The position numbers and the translations under genes are program-made. Positions 45,957 to 57,102 of a DNA stretch of 64,000 nucleotides are shown here, piece by piece. Origin of the DNA: Bubalus kerabau (taxonomy: Eukaryota > Chordata > Mammalia > Artiodactyla > Bovidae); assembly GCF_029407905.1 (NCBI RefSeq), contig NC_073632.1, forward strand, positions 58,886,964 through 58,950,963. The letters run 5' to 3'. Under the pieces are notes generated by a model, which worked only from the letters and a program-made list of their open reading frames with translations, was not told the DNA's origin and did not search any database. Within the stretch, counting starts at the first letter, position 1. Each line of letters starts with the position of its first letter.

Positions 45957-46353
45957 GCTGCTAAATCACTTCAGTCGTGTCCGACTCTGGGCGAACCCAT
46001 AGATGGCAGCCCACCAGGCTCCCCCGTCCCTGGGATTCTCCAGGGAAGATCACTGGAGTGGGTTGCCATTTCCTTCTCCAATGCATGAGAGTGAAAAGTG
46101 AAAGTGAAGTTGCTCAGTTGCCTCCGACTCTTAGCGACTCCATGGACTGCAGCCACTAGGATCCCCTGTCCCTGGGATTCTCCAGGCAAGATCACTGGAG
46201 TGGGTTGCCATTTCCTTCTCCAATGCATGAAAGTGAAAAGTATAAGTGAAGTCGCTCAGTCGTGTCCGACTCTCAGCAGCCCCATGAACTGCAGCCTAGC
46301 AGGCTCCTCCATTCATGGGAGTTTTCAGGCGAGAGTACTGGAGTAGGGTGCCA
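45957..46353 (-). mobile_element. BOV-A2 SINE, trimeric form
   Basis: Right monomer 45957-46109, middle monomer 46110-46251, left monomer 46252-46353. Perfect 12-bp duplication 'ttgagcgaaact' at 45945-45956 and 46354-46365. The middle monomer has the same diagnostic wording ('gttgctcagttgcctccgac', 'caggcaagatcactggag') as the trimer at 5514-5932. Confidence 0.95.
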
Positions 46354-46405
46354 TTGAGCGAAACTAGATGGGCAAAAAAGGAAGGAAAACAGATTTAAAT
46401 GTTTG

Positions 46406-46536
46406 CTGCTGCTGCTAAGTCGCTTCAGTTGTGTCTGACTCTGTGCGACCCCATAGACGGCAGCCCACCAGGGTCCTCTGTCCATGGGATTTTCCAGGCA
46501 ATAGTACTGGAGTGGGTTGCCATTGCCTTCTCCTTC
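46406..46536 (-). mobile_element. BOV-A2 SINE, single-monomer form
   Basis: CTG tail and right-monomer tail ('cagacggcagcccaccagg' type wording) pass directly into a left-monomer head ('atgggattttccaggcaata', 'ccattgccttctcc'). 9-bp duplication 'aaatgtttg' at 46397-46405 and 46537-46545. A hybrid formed by loss of one monomer. Confidence 0.88.
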
Positions 46537-46708
46537 AAATGTTTGAGTAACTGAAAAAGAGTCCAGTGAACCTGAATACAATCAACAACCCTGGGGAGAA
46601 TTTGATAAAAATGAGTATTCATAGGCCATAGATCAGTCAGTGGTTGCCAAAGGAAGGCATAAGAGCTATCCTGAGCAGAAAGAAATTTATGATAAAGATT
46701 GTAGTGGA

Positions 46709-47092
46709 ATGTAAACTAGTACAGCTACTATGGAGAACAGTGTGGAGATTCCTTAAAAAACTGGAAATAGAACTGCCATACGAACCAGCAATCCCACTGC
46801 TGGGCATACAAACCGAGGAACCAGAATTAAAAGAGACACATGTACCCCAGTGTTCATTGCAGCACTGTTTACAATAGCCAGGACATGGAAGCAACCAAGA
46901 TGTCCATCAGCAGACGAATGGATAAGAAAGCTGTGGTACTTATACACAACAGAATATTACTCAGCTATTAAAAAGAATTCATTTGAATTAGTTCTAATGA
47001 GCTGGATGAAACTGGAGCCTATTATACAGAGTGAAGTAAATCAGAAAGAAAAACACCAGTACATTATATTGATGCATATATATGGAATTTAG
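46709..47092 (+). pseudogene. L1 ORF2 C-terminal remnant
   Basis: Encodes the last ~125 codons of L1 ORF2p (RFLKKLEIELPYEPAIPLL, then DEWIRKLWYLYTTEYYSAI), ending at the TAG near 47090. One frameshift lies near 46840-46880, between 'agacacatgtaccccagtgt' and the following frame. The upstream RT and endonuclease were never copied. Confidence 0.8.
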
Positions 47093-47460
47093 AAAGATGG
47101 TAACGATTACCCTATATGCGAGACAGCAAAAGAGACATAGATGTAAAGAACAAACTTTTGGACTCTGTGGGAGAAGGCAAGGGTGGGATTATTTGAGAGA
47201 ATAGCATTGAAACATGTATATTACCATATGTGAAATAGATTGCCAGTCCAGGTTCAATGCATGAGACAGGGTGCTCAGGGCCAGTGCACTGGGATGACCC
47301 TGAGGGATGGGATGGGGAGGGAGGTGGGAGGGGGGTTCAGGATGGGGGGCGCATGTACACCCATGGCTGAGTCATGTGAATGTATGGCAAAAACCACTAC
47401 AATATTGTAAAGTAATTAGCCTCCAATTAAAATAAGTAAATTAATTAAACAAACAAATAA
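46709..47460 (+). mobile_element. Ruminant L1, 5'-truncated 3' end
   Basis: Contains the end of ORF2 (to about 47092) and the L1 3' UTR with G-rich tract 'gatggggagggaggtgggag', ending AT-rich. 15-bp duplication with two mismatches: 'aaagattgtagtgga' (46694-46708) and 'aaagaatgtagtaga' (47461-47475). Confidence 0.9.
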
Positions 47461-47475
47461 AAAGAATGTAGTAGA

Positions 47476-47968
47476 GTGTCTCTGCATCCATAATTGATGG
47501 GAACTGTGGAGAACAGGACTGGAAAATGAGCAGGTACCAAGGAATGGTAGAGGAGAAATTATCTCTTAGGTGATGCTGGTGTTTGGCCTCCACTGGATAT
47601 TTAGTGCTGCTAATTAATGTCAGTAAGGAAGAATTTCTCACCTATCTTGATAGCTTTGTGACTTCTTTTCAGAACTGAGCATCCCACCTGGAGGCGCACA
47701 CCTGGCTAAACATAGGTCATGGCTGTATGCCCTCGCTGGTTGGGAGTGGAGAAGGAAATGCTTGGATCCTTGGCTTTCGAAAGACTCACAAAATGGGGAT
47801 CTTCCTTCACATAGGAAGGGGATTCAGTTGCTGTGTAGTTAAATGGCCACCAACCCATAGTAAGGAATCTACGTTTTATTTAGGTGCAGGGGAGGTCAAG
47901 AACGCTTTTTGGCAGGGAAGGGGACATAGTTCTATGTTTTAAAGTAAGATCTCTTTGGTTGCTGTTTT
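47476..47968. other. Unassigned DNA
   Basis: No recognised repeat or gene. Confidence 0.35.
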
Positions 47969-47978
47969 TTGACCTTGT

Positions 47979-48198
47979 GGGCTTCCCCTGTGTCTCAGTG
48001 GTAAAGAATTCACCTTGCAATGCTGGAGACACAGGTTTGATCCCTCAGTTGGGCGGATCCCCTGGAGGAGGTCATGGCAGCCCACTCTAGTATTCTTACC
48101 TGAAGAATCCCCATGGACAGAGGAGCCTGGTGGGCTACAGACTATGGGGTGGCAAAGAGTCAGATACAACTGAAGTGACTTAACATGCATGCATGCCC
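47979..48198 (+). mobile_element. Bov-tA SINE
   Basis: Head 'gggcttcccctgtgtctcag', body to 'ctgaagtgacttaacatgc'. 10-bp duplication 'ttgaccttgt' at 47969-47978 and 48199-48208. Confidence 0.94.
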
Positions 48199-48208
48199 TT
48201 GACCTTGT

Positions 48209-49264
48209 ACTCCAGTCTTAGACATAAGTAAGAAAAGCATCAACCCCAGACAGTTTAAATATAATGTCTATAACAGGATAATCCCTTCTTTCATATAGTA
48301 GCTAGAATTTAAAACTTGATCAAGTATGGTATAAATGCTTTGAATATTTTTGCTCTTAACATTTTAACTGCCTCTAGCTTCTCATTCTTCAAAGTCAGGA
48401 ATGAGGAAGGTTTAATTCCGACTTCCACTTTGACTCTGGAGGACTAAAACAGGAGATCAAAGAACAAAACAGGGACTATATAAAGCACTGAAGCCTGCAC
48501 TGAAAACTTGGTAAGGTTTCAGTAAAACTCAGAAATGAAACTGGACAGATTTTTAAAAAAAAAAAAAAAACAACAAAGAATAGAAAGCACAAACAAAGCA
48601 TTTGGCCTTGTGATGCTGGAATGTTAAAAACTGCGATTCTTTTCATTGTACCTTCTTTGAAAACAATTTAAGTAGAAATTAAAAATACCATTTTTTTCCC
48701 CTGGAGTCATAGATTTTTCAAATCACCAACAGATGTGATACAAATTCTTAGAGGATGTCTAAAAGAAAGGAGAATTTCAGTCCAGAAAGGGCTAAAACTT
48801 GCTGCCCATTGCTTTCTCAAAGTGAACAATAAGGAAATCATTTGGAAGGGAAAAAGTTTCCAGTGTTCTTTGCCAGTCAGTGTCATAGTAATAAAATTCA
48901 GATAGCTAATATATTTTAAAAGCACAGAGTTAGTAATGCTGACATAATCTAATGAATCTGCTAAATGATTAATAATTCATAAAACAGTCTTTTGTAACAA
49001 AAAATGAAAATTTTCCTGAATTTACACTTGAGGTAAAAATAAATTGGAGGCACTTAGTAAGATCAACTGTTGCCAGAAAGGCAAATCAAGTTAGAGCATG
49101 ACATGTAGCTACTCTTACCACACACACACACACACACACACCCCCCTGACTCACACAACAAATTAGACCTGTTTATTTGATCAATTTGTCAGTGGCCCTT
49201 CAGACTACAGTTTTTAGAGTTGATTAGATTTCCATTTAGGAAAAAGAAGAAAGAAAGAGGAAAG
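48209..49264. other. Unassigned DNA with simple repeats
   Basis: A-run at 48554-48570 and CA microsatellite at 49119-49141; otherwise unassigned. Confidence 0.4.
49119..49141. repeat. CA microsatellite
   Basis: Uninterrupted (AC)n of about 11 units followed by a C-run. Confidence 0.95.
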
Positions 49265-49520
49265 GCAGACTATTTGTTGACTGTCTTCTTGGTGCCAGGC
49301 AATGTGCTTGGTATTTTAAATATATATTTTAAATTTAATTCTTATGATAACCTTCCAGGTAGTAATTATGTTTGACAGGTGATGAAATTAAGAGCTCAGA
49401 GAAGCTAAGAAGTGTTCCAGTATCACAGAGCTAGTATGTAGGCAGAGGGAGATTCAAAACAATGTTTAACTAACTTCCCTATTCATGTCCTTTCTGCTAT
49501 GCCAGGCAATCTCCCAGAAT
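49265..49520 (-). mobile_element. MIR SINE
   Basis: Complement of MIR: 'tttaattcttatgataacct', 'gatgaaattaagagctcaga', 'atcacagagctagtatgtag'. Confidence 0.65.
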
Positions 49521-49592
49521 TTGAAAAAAAAAAAAAATTAACTGCCATAATTTAAGGCTATGATATGTCCTTGTATTAGATCAAACCATATG

Positions 49593-49722
49593 AAATTCTT
49601 TTTTTATTTTTATTTTTTGGGCATATGCCAAAGCTTGCTGGCAGCCCTGAACTGGGATTGAACCCATGACCCCTGTAGTGGAAGCCTGGAGTCTTAACCA
49701 CTGGACTGCCAGGGAAGTCCCA
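49593..49722 (-). mobile_element. CHR-type tRNA-Glu SINE
   Basis: T-rich tail side then 'ctggcagccctgaactggga' and head 'ctggactgccagggaagtcc'. Its 10-bp duplication 'aaaccatatg' is at 49583-49592 and 50844-50853, because a BovB later landed at its edge. Confidence 0.9.
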
Positions 49723-49723
49723 A

Positions 49724-50835
49724 GTTTAGTTCAGTCACTCAGTCTTGTCCAACTCTTTGTGACCCCATGGACTGCAGTATGCCAGGCTTCCCTGTTCATC
49801 ACCAGCTACCAGAGCTTGCTCAAACTCATGTCCATCGAGTTGGTGATGCTATCCAACCATCTCATCCTCTGTTGTCCCCTTCTCCTCCTGTCTTCAATCT
49901 TGCACAGCCTCAAGGTCTTTTTCAATGAGTCAGTTCTTCACATCAGGCAGCCAAAGTATTGGAGCTTCAGCTTCTGCATCAGTCCTTCCAATGAATATGC
50001 AGGACTGATTTCCTTTAGGATTGGCTGGTTTTATCTCCTTTCTGTCCAAGGGACTGTCAAGAGTCTTCTCCAATACTGCAGTTCAAAAGCATCAATTCTT
50101 CGGCACTCAGCTTTCTTTATGGTCCAACGCTCACATCCATGCATGACTACTGGAAAATCCATAGCTTTTATTAGATGGACCTTTGTCAGCAACTGACTGT
50201 CTCTGTTTTTTAATATGTTACCTAGGTTGGTCATCTCATCACTTCTCTTCCAAGGAGCAAGCATCTTTTAATTTCATGGCTGCAGTCACCATTTGCAGTG
50301 ATCTTGGCACCCAAGAAAATAGTCTGCCACTGTTTCAATTGTTTCCCGTCTATTTTCCATGAAGTGATGGGACCGGATGCTATGATCTTTGTTTTCTGAA
50401 TGTTGAGTTTTAAGCCAGCCTTTTCACTCTTCTCTTTCACGGTCATAAATAGGCCTTTTAATTCCTCCTTGGTTTCTGCCATAAGGGTGAGACCACTTGC
50501 ATGTCTGAAGTTATTGACATTTCTCCCAGCAATCTTGATTCCAGCTTGTCCTTCATCCAGCCTGGCATTTCGCATGACGTACTCTGCATATAAGTTAAAC
50601 AGAGTGACAGTATACAGCCTTGACGTACTCCTTTTCCAATTTGGAAGCAGTCTGTTGCTTCTTGACCTGCATACAGACTTCTCAGGAGGCAGGTCAGGTG
50701 GTCTGATATTCCCATGTCTTGAAGAATTTTCCAGTTTTTTGTGATCCACACAGTCAAAGGCTTTGGCGTAGTCAATAAAGCAGAAATAGATGTTTTGCTG
50801 GAACTCTCTTGCTTTTTCTATGATCCAACTTTTGA
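49724..50835 (-). mobile_element. BovB LINE, 5'-truncated (1.1 kb)
   Basis: Complement strand from 3' tail ('tagttcagtcactcagtc') to RT region ('ctctcttgctttttctatga'). About 10-bp duplication 'gaagtcccaa' at 49714-49723 and 50836-50845. RT motif A (FIDYAKAFD) is readable near 50755-50790. At the YADD position the complement reads 'catgcaagtggtctc', so the catalytic box is lost. Frames are interrupted several times. Confidence 0.93.
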
Positions 50836-50870
50836 GAAGTCCCAAACCATATGGAGAAATGCTGGGCAAG

Positions 50871-51725
50871 ATGAGAAATGCTGGGCTGGATAAAGCACAA
50901 GCTGGAATCAAGATTTCCAGGAGAAATATCAATAACCTCAGATATGTGGATGACACCACCCTTATGGCAGAAAGTGAAGAAGAACTAAAGAACCTGTTGA
51001 TGAAATTGAAAGAGGAGAATAAAAAAGTTGGCTTAAAGCTCAACATTTAAAAAACTAAGATCATGGCATCTGGTCCCATCACTTCATGGGAAATAGATGG
51101 GAAACAGTGGAAACAGTGACAGACTTTATTTTTTTGGGCTCCAAAATCACTGCAGATGGTGACTGCAGCCATGAAATTAAAAGACACTTACCCCTTGGAA
51201 GGAAAGTTATGACCAACCTAGACAACATATTAAAAAGCAGAGACATTACTTTGCCAACAAAGGTCCATCTAGTCAAAGCTATGGTTTTTCCAGTAGTCAT
51301 GTATGGATGTGAGAGATGGACTATAAAGAAAGCTGAGCACTGAAGAATTGATGCTTTCAAATTGTGGTACTGGAGAAGACTCTTGAGAGTCCCATGGACT
51401 TCAAGGATATCCAACCAGTTGATCCTAAAGGAAATCAATCTTGAATATTCATTGGAAGAACTGATGTTGAAGCTGAGAGTCCAATACTTTGGCCACCTGA
51501 TGCAAAGAACTGACTCATTGGAAAAGACCCTGATAATGGGAAAGATTGAAGGCAGGAGGAGAAGGGGACAACAGAGGATGAGATGGTTGGATGGCATCAC
51601 TGACTCAATGGACATGAGTTTGAGTAAACTCCGGGAGTTGGTGATGGACAGGGAGGCCTGGCGTGCTGCAGTCTGTGGGGTTGCAAAGAGTCAGACATGA
51701 CTGAGTGACTGAACAGCAACAGCAA
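50871..51725 (+). mobile_element. BovB LINE, 5'-truncated, head to head with previous copy
   Basis: Starts 'atgagaaatgctgggctgga' and ends 'gagtgactgaacagcaacag'. The RT box reads YVDD ('tatgtggatgac' at about 50942). A TAA near 51048 and later indels break ORF2. The first 14 bases repeat the sequence just upstream of the junction. Confidence 0.93.
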
Positions 51726-51903
51726 TGCAAGTATCAAGCTGCTCCATCAAGAAAATGGGAATCCCCTTGTTCTTTGATGGATACTAGGTTTACAGTTTAG
51801 TGAGGGAAACAGATAAACTATTTAATATTAGAGGCATTTTCCTGGCATGTATTAAGAGCTCAGGAAATGATGGCTCTTTAAATAACTCTACTAATCATCT
51901 GTA

Positions 51904-52540
51904 ATGGCAAATAGATGGGGAAACAGTGGCTGACTTTATTTTTCTGGGCTCCAAAATCACTGCAGATGGTGGTTGCAGCCATGAAATTAAAAGACGCTTA
52001 CTCCTTGGAAGGAAAGTTATGACCAACCTAGACAACATATTAAAAAGCAGAGACATTACTTTGTCAACGAAAGTCCATCTAGTCAAGGCTATGGTTTTTC
52101 CAGTGGTCATGTTGAATGTGAGAGTTGGACTATAAAGAAAGCTGAGCACCGAAGAATTAATGCTTTTGAACTGTGGTGTTGGAGAAGACTCTTGAGAGTC
52201 CCTTGGACCGCAAGGAGATCCAACCAGTCCATCTTAAAGGAGATCAGTCCTGGGTGTTCATTGGAAGGACTGATGTTGAAGCTGAAACTCCAATAGTTTG
52301 GCCACCTGATGCGAAGAGTTGACTCATTGGAAAAGACTCTGATGCTGGGATGCATTGGAAGCAGGAGGAAAAAGGGACGACAGAGGATGAGATGGTTGGA
52401 TGGCATCACTGACTCAATGGACATGGGTTTGGGTGGGCTCTGGGAGTTGGTGATGGACAGGGAGGCCTGACATGCTGTAGTTCATGGGGTCTCAAAGTGT
52501 TGGACACAACTGAGTGACTGAACTGAACTGAACTGAATAT
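51904..52540 (+). mobile_element. BovB LINE, 3' fragment
   Basis: From 'atggcaaatagatggggaaa' to 'ctgaactgaactgaactgaa'. Several deletions against neighbours, e.g. 'gtggctgactttatt'. Confidence 0.93.
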
Positions 52541-53744
52541 GAGGAAAAATCCGTTTTGGTGTTTGGACTCCAGCAAGACTCTCACCATCATCTTCTCCCA
52601 AATTAAGCCCCATAATACCAGGAGGAACTAACATTTATCAGTAAACTGTAAAATGTAAAAGACAAACCATTGTGAGTGTTGTTTTTTGCAGAAGTTTTTG
52701 TGTAGTGGACTTGAGGCTGTAAGTAGTACATTAACCACCTGTCTTGTTGTGGGATGGTCTGATGAGGGGCTGATTTAAGGACACCTGAAACGACTCAGAG
52801 CTTGACTAAACCAGTGCTGGAGTGGCTCTTGGATATCGGGTACAGTTTTTTTTTTTTTTTTTTTTTGTATAAAACCTAATCTTAACATGGCTGTCTTTGA
52901 GCCCACAACTGTGGACACAGTTTGTGTACATAGTTTTCGTTTTTGTAATGTTTAGCATCTGAGTAACTAGGGAGCCACTGCCTGAACTCGTCCCCTCCAT
53001 GAGTGACTTTAGGAACCAGACAGGGCTGGGGGATGTGGAGGACTTGGCCCTGAGTGTGAGCAGGGATGCATCAGTTAGCTCACAATTTCCAAGGTTGGGA
53101 GAGTCAGACTGGTCCAATCATAGTGGAGAGAGCACGATATGTCCCTGTGGGAATCGCAGCCAGGCTTGGGATGAATGTCATCCTGGGGCTGGCAACGTGA
53201 GTCTTCCTATGTTAGACACTCTCCATCAGTCCCAGTTCAGGAACCACAGGTAGAAAGTTTCAGGCAAGTGCTTAAGAAATTCTGGCATTCAGTCTTCTCT
53301 CTTCTAGTGTGATCCTCTGCCCTGTGAAAGATTTCTAGGTAACCTGGGTCAGAAGTTTAATGACCTTAGTGTGATAGAAACTCAGTGAGGATATCCTTGC
53401 TTGCTCCATTTCAACTTCAGTAGAGTAAGATCTCCTTTTTTTGATCACATTTTCTCTAGCAATCTTTGAGGGAGTGCATTCCCTGCTTTGTCACATCATG
53501 GCACATAGAAGAATGGTGCTATTGGTATAAAGCTTTGGGTGAAGTATTGAGGCTGTTCTAGCAGGGGGCACCTGAAGTTCTAGCCCAGGCTTTCTGAGGA
53601 CCCTTGGGGTGTATATCCTCCATATTTCCAGAGGCTTGTTTAGCTCAGAGGCTTGTTTTAGGGGCATGATGTCTATGACCTGGTGGACAATATTATATCC
53701 TAGCTTGTAATTATGATGGCAGATATTTGTTCTGTGCACTCCAT
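52541..53744. other. Unassigned, with a 21-T run
   Basis: T21 at 52846-52866, then GC-richer DNA to about 53250 that reads like a transcript tail on the minus strand (see findings). No family recognised. Confidence 0.4.
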
Positions 53745-53945
53745 TTGTATTAAATCGTTTAATACTTACATAACACATGAGGTAGATGTTATTGTTATTC
53801 CCATAATATCTGAGAGGAGACTGAGGTATGTGAGGACTAATCTATTAGCCAGAGGTCACATATATTTGTCATAGTAAGTGACGGACCCTGAGCAGCTGGC
53901 TCTGGAATTTTACTCTTAACCGTTACTCTGTATTGCTATGGTGCA
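53745..53945 (-). mobile_element. MIR SINE
   Basis: Complement MIR: 'catgaggtagatgttattgt', 'ctgagaggagactgaggtat', 'gtaagtgacggaccctgagc', 'cttaaccgttactctgtat'. Confidence 0.7.
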
Positions 53946-54844
53946 AGAGGGGTGAACTGTGCCAATAATATATATAATATGGCACCCAACCTTCTGGATC
54001 CCTAATGCTTTAAGAAAATTCTTGGCAGCGGAAAAATCTCACCAAAAGCAGGCATCAGACCAAGGTCAGGGTTGGGATCTGGAAAAGATAAATTCTTCCA
54101 ACACAAAGTCATGACAGATTTTAGGCAGAAGGAATAGGAAAATTGAATCCCTTGATTTTTGAGCATAAAACTAGTAATCTTCAGGAAGAGGCAGGATTTG
54201 GTGCAGAACTCTTTTATACAATGGTTTCTGTCCCTAGATAAGAAGGGGTTTTCAGGTAATCAGGAGATCCAAGCTCAGAAAGAGACAGGGTTAGAGGGCC
54301 CTGGACCATAGAGATGGTTTTATTCCTGGCCTGGTAACTTAAATTCCACTTGGAAGCCCAGAAGCTCACTGAAGAGAGAGAGTGGCAGGACTCTTCGGTG
54401 AGGGACAAGGCTGGGATTTGGGAGGTGTAATAATTATGCTGAGTCTTGCTGGTATATTGCACACTGTCATTGTGTGCAATGACAACTCAGCTTCAGAGGG
54501 CCAGGCCAGACTTAGTTTAGTGAATCCTTTATTGTACAATTGCCTATGACATAAACAATCAATCTGGAAATCTAAGACACCTCCCCAACTGCTTAACCCA
54601 GAAATCATCCAGCTAGAAGACCCCATTGCTCCATGCTGATAAGCATAAGGAAATGAGAAAAAGGACGGTTTAGGGTTGATGGGAGATAATATCAACAGTT
54701 GATAACGCAAAGTGAGTTAATTACTGTATAAACTGCTTCAGTCTTAAATTAGCCCTGAGGTCTGTTCAGGAACATTTTCCCTTGAGGGTCATCAAGTGAC
54801 TGTGGGAAAGACTAAACTAATATACGATCACTGAAGCCTTCTTC
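53946..54844. other. Unassigned DNA
   Basis: No recognised repeat or gene. Contains overlapping palindromes near 54456-54484. Confidence 0.4.
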
Positions 54845-55225
54845 CTATTGGGCACAAGACTAGACGGAAGCTCCCCTTCATTATGTGTGGCCACGTGACT
54901 TGTGTGTTGGCCCCCAATGGGATGTACAAGGGAGCAGAGTGCACCCCTTCCCATCCAGGCCCTTAAACACTGCCCTCACATGCTCCTTGCTCCCTGCTCT
55001 CTCTCTTCTGCGATCTGGAACAGAAGATCAATCAGAGGACCAGGGATGGCAGAGTCACGAGAAGGTACCTGTGTGTTGAATTAACGCCAAGAAGAACTCC
55101 TTACCACTGATCAGAATACCCAATTGAACTTTATGAAGCAAAGAAATGCATTTTTAATTTATTAAGCCACTAAGATGCTAGTGTTTCCCTGTTATACTGC
55201 TATCATAGTCTAATTCAGCACTGTT
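54845..55225 (+). mobile_element. Old LTR-like repeat (possibly MaLR/MLT-type)
   Basis: 'tgtgtggccacgtgacttgt' and a 3' end 'gcatttttaatttattaagc', 'cactaagatgctagtgtttc' echo the element at 41850-42270. No coding part. Confidence 0.4.
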
Positions 55226-55249
55226 GATAATGGAAGCAACCAACCTATA

Positions 55250-55455
55250 TATAGTGCTTCTGTGGCCAAGAATACTTCACATATGTTAACTCAGTTAACT
55301 GAAATAAAAACATATGAAATAGATACTCTTATTGTCCCTACTTAGAGATGAGGCCCAGTGAATTAACTTACTCAAGATCACACACCAGAGCTAATTTGGA
55401 CAACATTTGAACTTTGGCAGCATATGTCCAGAGACTCTACTGTGTTTTAGCATCT
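55250..55455 (-). mobile_element. MIR SINE
   Basis: Complement MIR: 'gagatgaggcccagtgaatt', 'caagatcacacaccagagct', 'gacaacatttgaactttggc'. Confidence 0.7.
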
Positions 55456-55909
55456 GAAAGGTTTCCTCTGATGTTAGGTTCTTTTAGAAGTCTTTTAGAA
55501 GACCAAGATTCTTTAATCAAAAGAATGTAAGATTTTTGGCACATGTATGAGTATCCTGATTGCCATGGATCTCTGAGCCCCGAACACAGATACAAGAAAG
55601 GAAGGACTGGCCAAGGGAAGGGGAGAGGAGGGTCATGGGATGGTTAAGAGACAAAATGAATTATGGTCTGGAGCTCAGAGCTGGGGGTATAGGACAGATG
55701 GGCTGAATGAGCTGTGCCTAGTACGGCAAAGTAGCTCAGTGGAGACTGAGGGAAAGAGACTCTTGAACTTACAGGGTCACTGCAGTCCCAGGAAGGTTGT
55801 TCCTTTAGAGACTGCCCTCTACTGGGAGGAGTAAGGTGCAGAGGGGAGGGGGGGGCATGGAGCATTCATTTTATCCAGCTGCTCTGTGTCCCTATTGATT
55901 TCTGACTTT
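55456..55909. other. Unassigned DNA
   Basis: No recognised repeat or gene. Confidence 0.35.
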
Positions 55910-55925
55910 AAAAGTTCTGCATGGG

Positions 55926-57102
55926 ATCCTCTATGACCCACCTCCCAGAATATTGGAAATAAAAGCAAAAATAAACAAATGGGACCTAATTAACCTTAAA
56001 AGCTTCTGCACATCAAAGGAAACTATTAGCAAGGTGAAAAAGCAGCCTTCAGAATGGGAGAAAATAATAGCAAATGAAGCAACTGACAAACAACTAATCT
56101 CAAAAATATACAAGCAACTCCTACAGCTCAACTCCAGAAAAATAAATGACCCAATCAAAAAATGGGCCAAAGAACTGAATAGACATTTCTCCAAAGAAGA
56201 CATACAGATGGCTAACAAACACATGAAAAGATGCTCAACATCACTCATTATCAGAGAAATGCAAATCAAAACCACTATGAGGTACCATTTCACACCAGTC
56301 AGAATGGCTGCGATCCAAAAATCTACAAGCAATAAATGCTGGGGAGGGTGTAGAGAAAAGGGAATCCTCTTACACTGTTGGTGGGAATGCCAACTAGTAC
56401 AGCCACTATGGATAACAGTGTGGAGATTCCTTAAAAAACTGGAAATAGAACTGCCTTATGATCCAGCAATCCCACTGCTGCACATACACACTGAGGAAAC
56501 CAGAAGGGAAAGAGACACGTGTACCCCAATGTTCATCGCAGCACTGTTTATAATAGCCAGGACATGGAAGCAACCTAGATGCCCATCAGCAGATGAATGG
56601 ATAAGAAAGCTGTTGTACATATACACAATGGAGTATTACTCAGCCATTAAAAAGAATACATTTGAAGCAGTTCTAATGAGGTGGATGAAACTGGAGCCTA
56701 TTATACAGAGTGAAGTAAGCCAGAAAGAAAAACACCAATACAGTATACTAACGCATATATATGGAATTTAGAAAGATGGTAACAATAACCCTGTGTACGA
56801 GACAGCAAAAGAGACACTGATGTATAGATCAGTCTTATGGACTCTGTGGGAGAGGGAGAGGGTGGGGAGATTTGGGAGAATGGCATTGAAACATGCATAA
56901 TATCATGTATGAAACGAGTCACCAGTCCAGGTTCAATGCACGATACTGGATGCTTGGGGCTGGTGCACTGGGACGATCCAGAGGCAGTGTATGGGGAGGG
57001 AGGAGGGAGGAGGGTTCAGGATGGGGAACACAGGTATACCTGTGGTGGATTCATTTCGATATTTGGCAAAACTAATACAATATTGTAAAGTTTAAAAAAA
57101 AA
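55926..57102 (+). mobile_element. Ruminant L1, recent 5'-truncated insertion
   Basis: Copied from the last third of ORF2 through the 3' UTR ('gggagggaggagggaggagg', 'ggtggattcatttcgatatt') to a run of A's. Perfect 16-bp target-site duplication 'aaaagttctgcatggg' at 55910-55925 and 57103-57118. The intact frame, clean A-tail and exact duplication mark this as one of the youngest insertions here. Confidence 0.96.
55953..56771 (+). pseudogene. L1 ORF2 C-terminal segment, frame intact (272 codons)
   Basis: The C-terminal part of L1 ORF2p, which in full-length L1 follows the endonuclease and reverse transcriptase and helps bind element RNA. The whole segment is open from the truncation point to the natural TAG at 56769-56771. 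The cysteine motif is complete: C-x3-C-x7-H-x4-C, in CWGGCREKGILLHCWWEC (about 56337-56390). Conserved C-terminal words such as RFLKKLEIELPYDPAIPLL and MEYYSAIKKN are present. No promoter or endonuclease/RT domain is present, so it is a dead-on-arrival fragment. Confidence 0.92.

Noticed and set aside
41850..55225. Endogenous retrovirus genes near the old LTR-like repeats
   Set aside because: No gag, pol or env similarity is visible beside 41850-42270 or 54845-55225; only non-coding LTR-like sequence.
55931..56332. 133-codon minus-strand frame
   Set aside because: Antisense shadow of the intact L1 ORF2 tail.
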